From JAAZKO01 sp964432115 (GTDB lineage: Bacteria; Patescibacteriota; Microgenomatia; UBA1400; PJMF01): 63,463 nucleotides of DNA. The first letter of the stretch is position 1. Every line of letters begins with the position of its first letter. Positions 1-9,346 of the stretch are shown here, one piece after another. The position numbers and the translations under genes are program-made. The notes under the pieces are model-generated. The model worked only from the letters and a program-made list of their open reading frames with translations, was not told where the DNA came from and did no database searches. Where the stretch lies: positions 1-63,463 of the forward strand of contig CAYSMC010000023.1 of assembly GCA_964432115.1 (NCBI GenBank), in the 5' to 3' direction.

Positions 1-37
1 TTTTTAAATAATATTTGCTAAAAATAAGGATTTTAGC

Positions 38-66
38 TTGACATAACGAATCATTTGAGTTTTAAT
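38..66 (+). promoter_or_regulatory. promoter of efp
   Basis: TTGACA at 38-43 is a perfect -35 box. It is followed by 17 bases and TTTAAT at 61-66. Transcription would start near 73, giving a leader of about 17 nt before the efp ATG at 90. Confidence 0.6.
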
Positions 67-89
67 AAGCCGATTGGAAACAGCAAGAT

Positions 90-656
90 ATGTCAACAGT
101 TAAAGCGGGTAATATCAAAAAGGGAACTTACATTCTTTATCGTAGTGCTCCTCACTATGTTCTAAATGTAAAATTTGTTTCCCCGGGCAAGGGTTCAGCC
201 TTTTCTAAAGTAAAAATGCGGGATATGCGGACTGGAGCCAATGTTGAATTTAATTTTAAATCTCATGACAACGTGGAAGAATTGGACATTCAAAGTAAAG
301 AAATGCAATTTTTGTATACATCGGGTGATGAAGTAATTTTTATGGATCCTCAAAGCTTTGAGCAAATACCTATTTCTGCCAAATTATTGACAGATCAGGT
401 GCAGATGCTTACTTCAGAAATTAAAGTCTATGTCATTTTTTATGAGGATCAAGTTTTAGGTGTTAGTTTGCCACCTAAAGTCAAACTGAAGGTTATAAAG
501 GTTGAAGAAGCAGTTGCTGGTGATCGGCAAACTGCTGGTAAAAAGCCAGTAATCATGGAAACCGGTTTGGTGGTCCAAGCTCCTTTGTTTATAAAAAAGG
601 ACGATATTTTATCAATTGATACGGCCACTGGTGATTACGTTTCTAGGGTTAATTAG
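90..656 (+). CDS. efp: translation elongation factor P
   Basis: EF-P binds the ribosome between the P and E sites and helps form peptide bonds at polyproline stretches. The 188-residue product has the family's usual length and three-barrel layout: a KOW-like N-terminal domain (about 1-64), a central OB domain and a C-terminal OB domain. The loop PGKGSAF places a lysine at residue 34, the position modified in many bacteria. The C-terminal part (GLVVQAPLFIKKDD, then DTATGDYVSR) matches the EF-P signature region. No modification enzyme (EpmA, YmfI or rhamnosyltransferase type) is visible nearby. The gene is monocistronic, with its own promoter upstream and tRNA-Lys after it. Confidence 0.96.
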   Translation: MSTVKAGNIKKGTYILYRSAPHYVLNVKFVSPGKGSAFSKVKMRDMRTGANVEFNFKSHDNVEELDIQSKEMQFLYTSGDEVIFMDPQSFEQIPISAKLLTDQVQMLTSEIKVYVIFYEDQVLGVSLPPKVKLKVIKVEEAVAGDRQTAGKKPVIMETGLVVQAPLFIKKDDILSIDTATGDYVSRVN

Positions 657-668
657 TTTTTTTTGGTA

Positions 669-674
669 TATAAT
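669..674 (+). promoter_or_regulatory. -10 element for tRNA-Lys
   Basis: TATAAT at 669-674 lies just after efp and 25 nt before the tRNA. No convincing -35 box is found at the expected distance, so part of the tRNA transcription may come from the efp promoter. Confidence 0.4.
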
Positions 675-699
675 AAACAACTGTTAATTAATTAAAAAT

Positions 700-773
700 G
701 GGTCCGTAGCTCAGTCGGTTAGAGCGACAGCCTTTTAAGCTGTGCGTCCCGGGTTCGAGTCCCGGCGGACTCA
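700..773 (+). tRNA. tRNA-Lys (anticodon UUU)
   Basis: This is a complete cloverleaf. The acceptor stem pairs GGGTCCG with CGGACTC, including one G-U. The anticodon stem ACAGC/GCTGT closes the loop CTTTTAA, giving anticodon TTT. The T arm is CCGGG-TTCGAGT-CCCGG and the discriminator is A. No 3' CCA is encoded. lysS lies 2.5 kb downstream. Confidence 0.97.
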
Positions 774-787
774 CTTGTTTATTTTTC

Positions 788-816
788 TTGCACTCCACCC
801 CATTTCTGGTTATAAT
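788..816 (+). promoter_or_regulatory. strong promoter giving a leaderless start
   Basis: TTGCAC (788-793), exactly 17 bases, then a perfect TATAAT (811-816). The ATG of the next gene is at 824, only 7 bases after the -10 box, so the predicted transcription start falls on or next to the start codon. Confidence 0.7.
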
Positions 817-823
817 TTGAGTT

Positions 824-2653
824 ATGCCCACAGAAACACGTCTTTTATATATACTCAGCGATTTAGCTTATATTGCTAAATTAAATCCGACAAAAAAAGC
901 TCACGAATTTGCCATTAGCGATTTTCATCAACTTAATGGTCAATTTTTGGATGAAAATAGTTTGATTGATAAAAACATTAAAAAATTAGTTGACAAATTA
1001 GAAGCAGGCAGCTATCAATTAATTCTTCCAGATTTCTTGTTTACTAACACGATGGTGAATGTGGCAGTAAAAACTGAAGAAGAAGTTAAAGATTATTTAA
1101 AAGATCATTTGTTGCCAGATTTAAAAATTGATGCAGAAGATTTTTATGTCAATACTAGTATATTGAGTAATTACGGTGGAGCATTTAAAGTGCAGTTGAC
1201 TGCTCTAGAAAAAGGCGTGATTTTGCCTCTGGTTAAAGCTTTAAAAGATAATAGTAATGTAAAGATCACGGCTATTGCTCCATTGAGTTTTAGTATTAAA
1301 TCATTGATTAGTTTAGAACCGTCAGTGTCAATTTTGCAGATTAGTCGAGAACTTTATTTAGCTCAACACTATATTGGTGTTGATCAGTGCTTTAATACTT
1401 CAATTGATAATGCTGGTGATTTTGCTGAGACGGTAAAAACTCTTAAGGGTGTTGAGCCAAGCTTGCAAACACTGTATTTAGTAGCTGATGCGCTAGTTGA
1501 CAATAAAATTAAAGAAGTATTGACAGAAACTTTACCCGTTCAACAATTGGCTGAGCCAGCAGTAGAGGGAGACAAAATTCCTTCCTATATTAAAAAAATT
1601 ATTGAAGCAGCTGCGAAGACTTTTTCTGTTCCAGATTATTTATTACCTCAATTTGCTATTGATCAAGATTATAATAAAGAATTAATTCAGCAAAAAACAG
1701 AGGAAGACGAAGACGAAGCAAGTGTACTTAGCGCCAATATTACCAAACCAGTCATAATAGGCGCAGCGGAGGTTAAAAAACCCGAGCAGGAAAGTGAGGA
1801 TCAAATGAAAGATGAAGAGCAAAAAAAGAAAGCAGAAAACAAAGAAGAAACTCAAAAAAATAAACAAGATGAATCAAAACCTGATGATGGCAAAGAAGTA
1901 TTACCAGCACCGAAAAAAATTGATTTAAAAGAAGTTAATCAAGTAACTGATCAAGAAGTGCTAGCAGAAACAGCAACCACTGCTCCTCGCTCCCCTGAAA
2001 AAGAAGCTAAAAAAGCAGATTTGGAAGAAATTAATTTAACTCAGTTTACCAATTTAGCCGTTGACCCATCGGTGTTAAGCAAAAAAATAACAAAAAAAAC
2101 TAGCGATAAGGAGTCTAATATGTCTACCATAAAGCCAGTTATTAAAAATTCTTCAGAAGGCAGTGGAGTTTTGAAGATGATCATTATTGCTCTATCAAGC
2201 TTTGTGATTACCGTAGCTTTGGGAGTTGGTATTGGTTATGGAGTCTTACAGTTGACTAATAAACAGGTCCCTGAAGTTAATTTAACTGATGAAGCCACTG
2301 ACGTAGTGGAAGAACCAGAGCCAACTCCAGAACCAGAATTAGTTGAAATTAATAAAGAAGATTACCAATTATTAGTAGTGAACGCTACTACTAAGGCTGG
2401 TTATGCGGGTACTATTGCCGGTGATTTAGAAGAAGCTGGTTTTGTAGATGTTACTGCGAGGAATGCTAGTGGTGAATATGAAGAAGGTAACTATTTGTTG
2501 TTAAGCGATTTGGGCACAGAACAGGAAGCCAGCAACCAAGCATTACTTAAAGAGATTCAAGATATTACTCAACTTGATTGGCAATTATCAGATGAAATTG
2601 CGGTAGAAGATGTTGACGGTAGCTTTCAAGCCGTGTTAGTCTTAGCTCAATAG
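824..2653 (+). CDS. PilM-like domain fused to a membrane-anchored LytR_C domain
   Basis: The 609-residue protein has three parts. Residues about 1-240 resemble the actin-like/SHS2 fold of PilM-type pilus assembly proteins, with a short LPDFLFTNT strand and a segment like ALKDNSNVKITAIAPLSFS. Residues about 280-440 form a low-complexity linker rich in Lys, Glu and Gln. One membrane helix (about 448-472, LKMIIIALSSFVITVALG) precedes a C-terminal domain (about 514-608, beginning YQLLVVNATTKAGYAGTIA) that looks like the LytR/CpsA/Psr C-terminal domain. The predicted topology is therefore a cytoplasmic PilM-like part and an extracytoplasmic LytR_C part. The PilM assignment is by fold resemblance only; the LytR_C assignment is firmer. 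No other pilus gene lies in the window. It may link a cytoplasmic scaffold to the cell wall, which is inference. Confidence 0.7.
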   Translation: MPTETRLLYILSDLAYIAKLNPTKKAHEFAISDFHQLNGQFLDENSLIDKNIKKLVDKLEAGSYQLILPDFLFTNTMVNVAVKTEEEVKDYLKDHLLPDLKIDAEDFYVNTSILSNYGGAFKVQLTALEKGVILPLVKALKDNSNVKITAIAPLSFSIKSLISLEPSVSILQISRELYLAQHYIGVDQCFNTSIDNAGDFAETVKTLKGVEPSLQTLYLVADALVDNKIKEVLTETLPVQQLAEPAVEGDKIPSYIKKIIEAAAKTFSVPDYLLPQFAIDQDYNKELIQQKTEEDEDEASVLSANITKPVIIGAAEVKKPEQESEDQMKDEEQKKKAENKEETQKNKQDESKPDDGKEVLPAPKKIDLKEVNQVTDQEVLAETATTAPRSPEKEAKKADLEEINLTQFTNLAVDPSVLSKKITKKTSDKESNMSTIKPVIKNSSEGSGVLKMIIIALSSFVITVALGVGIGYGVLQLTNKQVPEVNLTDEATDVVEEPEPTPEPELVEINKEDYQLLVVNATTKAGYAGTIAGDLEEAGFVDVTARNASGEYEEGNYLLLSDLGTEQEASNQALLKEIQDITQLDWQLSDEIAVEDVDGSFQAVLVLAQ

Positions 2654-2681
2654 ACTTGATCAAATAATCAAGTTTAGGGAC

Positions 2682-2709
2682 TTGCAAAGAAGAAAAAAAA
2701 CTTTATACT
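2682..2709 (+). promoter_or_regulatory. promoter of greA
   Basis: TTGCAA (2682-2687), 16 bases, TATACT (2704-2709). The ATG chosen for greA (2721) is 11 bases after the -10 box, so the 5' leader would be about 5 nt. A small hairpin (2654-2673) lies just upstream. Confidence 0.6.
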
Positions 2710-2720
2710 TATGGCCTGTT

Positions 2721-3206
2721 ATGTCAAAACAAATCAAAGATAATCAAGACACAATTATTCTAACTGAAGAAGGCCTAGCTGATCTAAAAGCTGAATTAAA
2801 AGATCTCAAAGAAGTGCAGATGCCAAAAGTGGTTTCCAGAATTGCCAACGCTCGAGATCAAGGCGATTTAAGTGAAAACTCAGATTATCATTCGGCTCTA
2901 GATGAACAAGCCATGCTTAATGCTCGTATTGATCAGATTGAAAGTGTCATTGATAAGGCAAAAGTGGTGAAAGAACAATCTGGCCACTTGATTACTCTAG
3001 GTTCCAAAGTGAAATTAGAGTTGTTAACTAATAAAAAGAAATTTACCTATTCTTTGGTTGGTCAATATGAATCTGATCCTGAAGAAGGTAAAATTTCTAT
3101 AGAATCTCCAGTGGGTAAATCCCTTTTGGGAAAGAAAAAGGGAGATCGGGCTGTGGTGGAAACACCAACGGGGAAAATAGAATATTTAATTTTAAATGTC
3201 AGTTAA
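2721..3206 (+). CDS. greA: transcript cleavage factor GreA
   Basis: GreA enters the RNA polymerase secondary channel and stimulates cleavage of backtracked RNA. From the ATG at 2721 the protein has 161 residues, close to the E. coli length of 158. An in-frame TTG at 2682 would add an unlikely extension and overlaps the promoter, so 2721 is preferred. The N-terminal half is the antiparallel coiled coil, whose tip motif DQGDLSENSDYHSA carries the conserved acidic residues. The C-terminal half is the FKBP-like domain (about 85-161). A strong terminator follows the gene. Confidence 0.95.
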   Translation: MSKQIKDNQDTIILTEEGLADLKAELKDLKEVQMPKVVSRIANARDQGDLSENSDYHSALDEQAMLNARIDQIESVIDKAKVVKEQSGHLITLGSKVKLELLTNKKKFTYSLVGQYESDPEEGKISIESPVGKSLLGKKKGDRAVVETPTGKIEYLILNVS

Positions 3207-3230
3207 AAAAACAGAAACGAAATTAATTAA

Positions 3231-3252
3231 CCCCGCCGAGAGCGGGGTTTTT
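3231..3252 (+). terminator. intrinsic terminator after greA
   Basis: Perfect 6-bp G/C stem CCCCGC (3231-3236) and GCGGGG (3242-3247) with a 5-base loop, followed by TTTTT. It ends the greA transcript and separates it from lysS. Confidence 0.9.
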
Positions 3253-3296
3253 AGTCTAGATAAAGCCAGATATTCGGGCTAAAATATGAAAGATTT

Positions 3297-4988
3297 ATGA
3301 AAAATCAAAACAACAACGAACAATCTCAACATTGGTTAGATCAGCTCGTGAATGAGATTTTGCTTTGGCAAAAAAAGGAAGCGATTAAAAAATTGCACGT
3401 TGATGATATGAAAACTCCCTCAGGCAGAGTGCACACTGGAGCTTTGAGAGGAGTTTTATTGCATGATTTTGTGGCGAAGATTCTCCAAGAGCATTTAACT
3501 CAACAAAAACAACAAACTTTAGCCAAAAACTTAGTGAGTACTTATGTGATTAATGACATGGATCCAATGGATGGTTTGCCACAATATTTGGATAAAAAAT
3601 TCTATTTAGAGCATATGGGAAAACCACTTTATCAAATTCCCGCTCCAGCACTTGATCGGTGTGGTATTGATTTAACAAAGATCACTAAACAAGAGAAAGA
3701 AGATTTAGTATTGGCTAGAAATTTTGCTGAATTTTATGCGAGAGATTTTATTCACGCTTTTCGTAAATTAGGTTGTGAACAAGAAATAGTGTGGAGTCAT
3801 GATTTGTATGAAAGTGGCCAGATGGATGAAGTCATTCGTTTATCATTAGACAAAGTTACTTTATTTAGAAAAATCTATAAAGAGATAGCTGATTACGATT
3901 TGCCTAAAAATTGGTATCCTTTTCAAGTAATTTGTCCGGTGTGTGGCAAAGTAGGTACTACTCTAGTTACTGATTGGGACGGACAAGAAGTGAGTTTTAG
4001 CTGTCAGGAAAATTTAGTAGATTGGGCTAAGGGTTGTGGTTATCAGGGTAAAATTAGCCCTTTTGCTGGCAATGGTAAATTATTGTGGAAGGTTGATTGG
4101 CCAGCCCATTGGCAAACACTGGGTGTAAGCATTGAAGGTGCGGGTAAAGATCATACTAGTGCTGGTGGTTCTAGAGATATGGCAAACGCCATTTGTCAAC
4201 AGGTTTTTAAGTTTAAAGCACCTTTTAACATTCCTTACGAGTGGATTTTGATTCGTGGTAGCAAAATGAGTTCAAGCAAGGGCATCGGCACTTCGGCGCG
4301 AGAGTTTACCGCTCTTTTCCCAGCTAATGTGGGGCGATTTTTGTTTGTCAATAAACATTATAGTCAAGTTATTGATTTTGATCCAACAACGATGGCTATC
4401 CCCGATTTGTTTGATGATTACGATCAGGCAGCGCGTATTTATTGGAAACAAGAGACAGGAGATCAACGTTTGGCTAGAGCCTTTGTTTTGTCTCAAGTGA
4501 CAGACAAGATTCCCGAGCCTCATTTTTTAGCCCGTTTTCGCGATTTAGCTCTCTGGGTGCAGTATCCTGAAAAAAATGTTATTGAAGAAGCCAGTAAAGT
4601 TAAAGGATCAGCCCTCAATGATTTGGAAAAAGCAACTATTAAGGAACGTTTAAATTATGTTGAATTGTGGTTAGATAAATATGCGCCTGAGGAATTTCAA
4701 TGGCGAGCTAAAAAAGATTTACCTGCTCTAGCTAAAGAACTCAGTCAAGAACAAAAGCTGTTTTTGTCAGAGTTAGAGGGTTTATTAGTTAGTAAAAAAT
4801 GGCAAGCGCCGGATTTACAACAAGCCATCTTTGATCTAGCTAAATCGAGTCTTGGTCCAAAACAAGGTTTCAGCGCAATTTATATGGTATTCTTGGGTAA
4901 AAAATCAGGACCGCGAGCAGCTTGGTTTTTATTAAATTTAGATTTACAATTTTTTCAAGAAAGGATTAAGGAAATTACTTGCGTTTAA
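3297..4988 (+). CDS. lysS: lysyl-tRNA synthetase, class I
   Basis: Charges tRNA-Lys. The 563-residue protein belongs to the class I (archaeal-type) LysRS family rather than the usual bacterial class II enzyme. The HIGH-like nucleotide-binding motif is PSGRVHTG (about 41-48), followed by LRGVLLHDF. The KMSKS-like loop is KMSSSKG (about 323-329). A CPVCGK motif and a second Cys-containing segment (about 215-245) suggest a zinc knuckle in the insertion domain. The C-terminal part is the helical anticodon-binding region. A TAAAAT box at 3280-3285 lies 11 bases before the ATG, so the mRNA is likely to have almost no leader. It heads the run lysS-serS-secA-mutM. Confidence 0.95.
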   Translation: MKNQNNNEQSQHWLDQLVNEILLWQKKEAIKKLHVDDMKTPSGRVHTGALRGVLLHDFVAKILQEHLTQQKQQTLAKNLVSTYVINDMDPMDGLPQYLDKKFYLEHMGKPLYQIPAPALDRCGIDLTKITKQEKEDLVLARNFAEFYARDFIHAFRKLGCEQEIVWSHDLYESGQMDEVIRLSLDKVTLFRKIYKEIADYDLPKNWYPFQVICPVCGKVGTTLVTDWDGQEVSFSCQENLVDWAKGCGYQGKISPFAGNGKLLWKVDWPAHWQTLGVSIEGAGKDHTSAGGSRDMANAICQQVFKFKAPFNIPYEWILIRGSKMSSSKGIGTSAREFTALFPANVGRFLFVNKHYSQVIDFDPTTMAIPDLFDDYDQAARIYWKQETGDQRLARAFVLSQVTDKIPEPHFLARFRDLALWVQYPEKNVIEEASKVKGSALNDLEKATIKERLNYVELWLDKYAPEEFQWRAKKDLPALAKELSQEQKLFLSELEGLLVSKKWQAPDLQQAIFDLAKSSLGPKQGFSAIYMVFLGKKSGPRAAWFLLNLDLQFFQERIKEITCV

Positions 4989-5025
4989 ATAAATACAAAA
5001 TAATTAATCATTTGGAGACAAAACC

Positions 5026-6279
5026 ATGCTAGATATTAATTTTATCCGTCAACATCCACAAATAGTTAAAGAAGCTTGTTTAAATAAGCAATTGGATAGT
5101 TCCGTGGTTGATCAGTTATTATCTGTTGACGAAAAAAGACGTATATTACAAGTTAAAGTCGATGAATTGAGAAAAAAAAGTAATCAGAATGCACAAACAA
5201 TTAAAGAGGAACTAGCTCAAGGTCAAAAAGTAAGTCAAGAATTAGTTAAAAAAGGTAAAAAAATCAAAGGGGAATTAAAGACAATAGAGCCAGAATTAAG
5301 CGAATTAGAGAAAAAATTCGCCGAGTTAATGTTGGCTATCCCCAATATTCCTACTGATGATTCGCCGATTGGTAGTGATGAGAGTTTTAACAAAGTAGTG
5401 AGAGAAAAAGGTAAAATCCCGAATTTTAATTTTCCAGTTTTAGATCATCAACAATTAATGGAAAACCTCAATTGGTTGGATACGAAACGAGCAGTAAAAA
5501 TTGCTGGATTTAGGGCTTTTTTTCTTAAAAATGAAGGCTTACGTTTAGAAAGAGCTTTACTAAATTACGCTTTAGATTTAATGCGAGAAAAAGGTTTTGA
5601 ATTATTATCAGTGCCAACCCTAGTTAAAGCAGAAGCGATGGTGGGCACAGGCTATTTTCCTTGGGGAAAAGAAGATCATTATTACACTCAAGATGGCCAA
5701 ATTTTAGCAGGCACAGCTGAAGTAGCACTGACGGCTTATTATCAAAATGAATTATTGAGAGAAAAAGATTTGCCAATCAAACTTTGTGGTATTTCTCCTT
5801 GCTATCGTCGGGAAATAGGTGCTCATGGTAAAGATACAAAAGGCATTATTAGAGTGCATCAATTTAACAAAGTTGAACAAGTGGTATTGACCGTGGCAGA
5901 TGAGAAAAAAACTCGTCTTTGGCATGAAAAAATGTTAGGTTTTGCCGAAGAATTATTGAAAAAACTAGCTCTTCCCTATCGAGTCGTAGCAATGTCCACT
6001 GGTGACATGGGAGCCGGTCAACGTAAAAAATATGATCTTGAGACTTGGTTTCCCAGCCAAAAAACTTATCGAGAGACTCATAGTGCTAGTTATTTTAATG
6101 ATTTTCAAGCTCGAAGACTAAATATTCGTTACCAAGCTCAAGATGGCAGTATTAAATATGTTTATACACTCAACAATACTGTGGCTGCTTCGCCTCGTTT
6201 ATTGGCAGCCATCGTGGAAAATTACCAACAAAAGGATGCTACAATTAAGATTCCCAAAGTCTTAAAAAAATATTTATAA
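5026..6279 (+). CDS. serS: seryl-tRNA synthetase
   Basis: Class II synthetase for tRNA-Ser (and Sec). At 417 residues it has normal length. Residues about 30-105 form the charged coiled-coil arm that grips the long variable arm of tRNA-Ser. The catalytic part contains the serine pocket segment TAEVALTAYYQNE, motif 2 CYRREIGAHGKDTKG (from about 258), and motif 3 VAASPRLLAAIVENYQ. Motif 3 lacks the usual NGSGLA start and reads NNTVAASPR instead. The start codon follows a GGAG ribosome binding site at 5014-5017. It lies 37 nt after lysS and 4 nt before secA. Confidence 0.96.
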   Translation: MLDINFIRQHPQIVKEACLNKQLDSSVVDQLLSVDEKRRILQVKVDELRKKSNQNAQTIKEELAQGQKVSQELVKKGKKIKGELKTIEPELSELEKKFAELMLAIPNIPTDDSPIGSDESFNKVVREKGKIPNFNFPVLDHQQLMENLNWLDTKRAVKIAGFRAFFLKNEGLRLERALLNYALDLMREKGFELLSVPTLVKAEAMVGTGYFPWGKEDHYYTQDGQILAGTAEVALTAYYQNELLREKDLPIKLCGISPCYRREIGAHGKDTKGIIRVHQFNKVEQVVLTVADEKKTRLWHEKMLGFAEELLKKLALPYRVVAMSTGDMGAGQRKKYDLETWFPSQKTYRETHSASYFNDFQARRLNIRYQAQDGSIKYVYTLNNTVAASPRLLAAIVENYQQKDATIKIPKVLKKYL

Positions 6280-6283
6280 AATT

Positions 6284-9200
6284 ATGTTTAAATTTATTAA
6301 ATCGCTTTTTGATGAAGAGCAAAAAAAACTAAAAAAGTATCAACTAGTGGTTGAACAGATTAACAATTTTGAGCCAAGTATGAAGGCGAAAACTGATAGT
6401 GATTTGGCTAAGCAAACAGATAAATTTAAAAAAATTATTGAGCAGTATCGAATAGAAATTGATCAAACTCTGGATCCTCACTCCTCAGCCCATAGTGAAG
6501 CTATTAAACTTAAAGAAGCAGAAGCGCTCGAAGCAATTTTGCCGGAAGCTTATGCGACAGTTCGCGAAGTATCGCGCCGATTAATTGGGATGCGACATTT
6601 TGATGTGCAGATGCAAGCTGGAGTGGCATTGCACCGGGGCAATATTACTGAACAAAAAACCGGTGAAGGTAAAACTCTCACGGTGACTGGTCCACTTTAT
6701 CTTAATGCTCTTTTAGGTCACGGCGTACATTTGGTGACTGTTAATGATTATCTGTCAGAAATTGGTGTAGGTTGGATGGGGCCGATTTATCATTTTTTGG
6801 GTTTAAAAACAGCAGTTATCGTTCACGATCACGCTCATTTATATGATCCAGCTGTTGACAGCGAAGAGCGAGGCGATGAACGTTTAGAGCACTTTGTGGA
6901 AATTAGTCGCCAAGAAGCTTATTTGGCTGATATTACTTATGGAACGAACAACGAATTTGGTTTTGATTATCTGCGTGACAATATGGTCAGAGATCTTAAT
7001 CAAATGGTTCAGCGTCAAATTAAACCTCATCATTTTGCCATAGTTGACGAAGCTGATTCAATTCTAATTGATGAAGCTCGTACTCCGCTAATTATTTCTG
7101 CTCCTGATACCGAACCCACCGATAAGTATTATAAATTTGCCAAAATGGTTCGCACCCTGGCTCAAGAACAAGACTATAAGCTTGATGAAAAAGCTAAAAC
7201 CGCGACCTTAACCGACCTGGGTATCAAACGTTTGGAGGCAAAATTGGGAGTGAGCAATCTTTATGAAGAAAATTTTGACACTATTCATCATATTGAAAAG
7301 GCACTCCAAGCTCAGTCTCTGTATCACAAAGACAAAGAATATATTGTAAAAGACAATCAAGTCATTATTGTTGATGAGCACACTGGTCGTTTAATGTTTG
7401 GCCGGCGCTATAGTGATGGTTTACATCAAGCCATTGAAGCTAAAGAAGGAGTAGCCATTCAACAAGAGTCTCGTACTCTGGCGACCATCTCTTTACAAAA
7501 TTATTTTAGAATGTATCAAAAATTATCGGGTATGACTGGTACAGCCCTCACCGAGTCAGAAGAATTTAATCAAATTTATCACACTGATGTTTTAGCTATT
7601 CCGACCAATGAGCCAGTGATTCGTCAAGATCGACCTGATCAAATTTATAAAAATACAGCGGCCAAATATTCCGCTATTGTCAAAGAAATAGAACGGATTA
7701 ATGAACTTGGTCAGCCAGTTTTAATTGGTACTCGCTCTATTGAACACAATCAGATTATCGCTAATTTCCTGCGTCGTAAAAAAATTGAACATCAGATTTT
7801 AAATGCTAAAAACCACGAAAAAGAAGCTTTTATTATTGCCGATGCTGGTAAAGAAGGAGCAATTACTGTGGCAACTAATATTGCTGGTCGCGGAGTGGAT
7901 ATTGTTTTGGGTGGAGCCAAACCAGAATTAAAAGATTTTCGAAAAAGTCGACTCAGTAAAAAGAAAAGTAAAGTGCCAGCTGCTTTTAAAGATTTGGATT
8001 TACCTAGCTCAATTAATCCTGCTAATTACAAGTTGAAGGAATATGCTCAAGCACTGCAGGACTGGAAAAAGGCTCACGACAAAGTGGTCGGGGTTGGTGG
8101 TTTAGCGATCATTGGTACTGAACGTCATGAATCTCGACGAATTGATAATCAGTTACGTGGTCGAGCAGGTAGACAAGGAGATCCGGGTAGTTCTCAATTT
8201 TTTGTGTCACTCGATGATGAAATCATGCGAATTTTTGGTGGTGAACAAATTGCTAAGGTAATGACTTTCTTACAAATTGAAGAACAGCAAGCCATTGAAA
8301 ATAGAATGGTGAGTAAAGCCATTGAATCAGCCCAAACCAAGGTTGAATCTTTCTTTTTTGATCAACGCAAACGTCTTGTTGATTTTGACGATGTGATGAA
8401 TAAACATCGGGAAATTATTTATGCCCGAAGACGTCGACTCTTGGAAGTGGCAACAGTTAGTATCAATAAATCTAACAGTGATGATCAATTGGCTAATCCC
8501 ATTGTTGACATGAGCGGTCAAGAAACCACTCTCAAAGAGCAAATTTTGGATTATATTAAACAGGAATTAAGTTTTTCTCTGACCAATCATTTGGCCTCAG
8601 AAAATCTAGATGCAAATAATTATGATGTGATTATTAAAGATTTTATTAAAATCATTCCTTTTGATGAAGCTTCTCAACAAAGACTTTATAAAAAAATTGT
8701 TAAAGAAAATGACCAAGAGCTTTTATTGGATCAATTAATGAAAGTGGTTAATCAAACCTACGAATTGAGAGAAGATAAAATTGGTGAAGCGCTGATGCGG
8801 GAATTAGAAAAATTTGTGATTTTATCGACCATAGATGAAAAGTGGATGGATCATCTGGATATGATTGAAGATTTACGTCAAGGCATTTGGTTGCGTGGTG
8901 ATAAAAATACAGTTTTATCTGAATATAAAAGAGAAGCTTTTAAAATGTTTGAGGATTTAATCATTAATATTCAGAGTACTGTAGCGGCTAGGATTTTTAG
9001 GATTCAACCGATAGTCCAACAAGCAACTATGCCTCAAAATATTCAATTAGGTAAAGTTGATTCCCAAGCAGCCAATTTAATGCAGGCTGTTAGTCAAGAT
9101 CCAAGTCAAAAAAGGGCTACTAGTTCTCAAATACATAAAACTGCAGGTGATAGCAATGATTTGGCTAGAATTTTGGCCGGAACAAACATTAATGCCAGCT

Positions 9201-9340
9201 CGCAAACAAATAAAACAACTCCAGTCAATAATCCCTCAGTGAAAGCTGAAAAAATTGGTCGCAATGATCCTTGCCCCTGTGGTTCTGGTTTAAAATATAA
9301 AAAATGTGGATTGATTAACGCTAAAGAACATAGAGCATAA
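6284..9340 (+). CDS. secA: preprotein translocase ATPase SecA
   Basis: Motor of the Sec export pathway. It couples ATP hydrolysis to pushing unfolded preproteins through SecYEG. The 1018-residue protein is somewhat longer than E. coli SecA (901). NBD1 contains Walker A TGEGKT (about 126-131) and the DEAD motif in IVDEADSILIDEARTP (about 252-267). NBD2 contains VATNIAGRGVDIVLGG and the RRIDNQLRGRAGRQGD motif. The extra length includes a Lys/Ser-rich insertion near 552-570 and a Gln/Ser/Thr-rich linker before the C-terminal SEC-C zinc motif IGRNDPCPCGSGLKYKKC. It sits in a tight run with serS and mutM. Confidence 0.97.
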   Translation: MFKFIKSLFDEEQKKLKKYQLVVEQINNFEPSMKAKTDSDLAKQTDKFKKIIEQYRIEIDQTLDPHSSAHSEAIKLKEAEALEAILPEAYATVREVSRRLIGMRHFDVQMQAGVALHRGNITEQKTGEGKTLTVTGPLYLNALLGHGVHLVTVNDYLSEIGVGWMGPIYHFLGLKTAVIVHDHAHLYDPAVDSEERGDERLEHFVEISRQEAYLADITYGTNNEFGFDYLRDNMVRDLNQMVQRQIKPHHFAIVDEADSILIDEARTPLIISAPDTEPTDKYYKFAKMVRTLAQEQDYKLDEKAKTATLTDLGIKRLEAKLGVSNLYEENFDTIHHIEKALQAQSLYHKDKEYIVKDNQVIIVDEHTGRLMFGRRYSDGLHQAIEAKEGVAIQQESRTLATISLQNYFRMYQKLSGMTGTALTESEEFNQIYHTDVLAIPTNEPVIRQDRPDQIYKNTAAKYSAIVKEIERINELGQPVLIGTRSIEHNQIIANFLRRKKIEHQILNAKNHEKEAFIIADAGKEGAITVATNIAGRGVDIVLGGAKPELKDFRKSRLSKKKSKVPAAFKDLDLPSSINPANYKLKEYAQALQDWKKAHDKVVGVGGLAIIGTERHESRRIDNQLRGRAGRQGDPGSSQFFVSLDDEIMRIFGGEQIAKVMTFLQIEEQQAIENRMVSKAIESAQTKVESFFFDQRKRLVDFDDVMNKHREIIYARRRRLLEVATVSINKSNSDDQLANPIVDMSGQETTLKEQILDYIKQELSFSLTNHLASENLDANNYDVIIKDFIKIIPFDEASQQRLYKKIVKENDQELLLDQLMKVVNQTYELREDKIGEALMRELEKFVILSTIDEKWMDHLDMIEDLRQGIWLRGDKNTVLSEYKREAFKMFEDLIINIQSTVAARIFRIQPIVQQATMPQNIQLGKVDSQAANLMQAVSQDPSQKRATSSQIHKTAGDSNDLARILAGTNINASSQTNKTTPVNNPSVKAEKIGRNDPCPCGSGLKYKKCGLINAKEHRA

Positions 9341-9346
9341 TTAACT

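Noticed and set aside
1682..1867. Reverse ORF full of Phe, Leu and Tyr opposite the charged linker
   Set aside because: It is the mirror of the Lys/Glu-rich linker codons of the forward gene; no start signal or homology.
2654..2673. Hairpin ACTTGAT/ATCAAGT after the PilM-like/LytR_C gene as a terminator
   Set aside because: Stem is weak in G/C and no run of T follows, so it does not meet the pattern of an intrinsic terminator.
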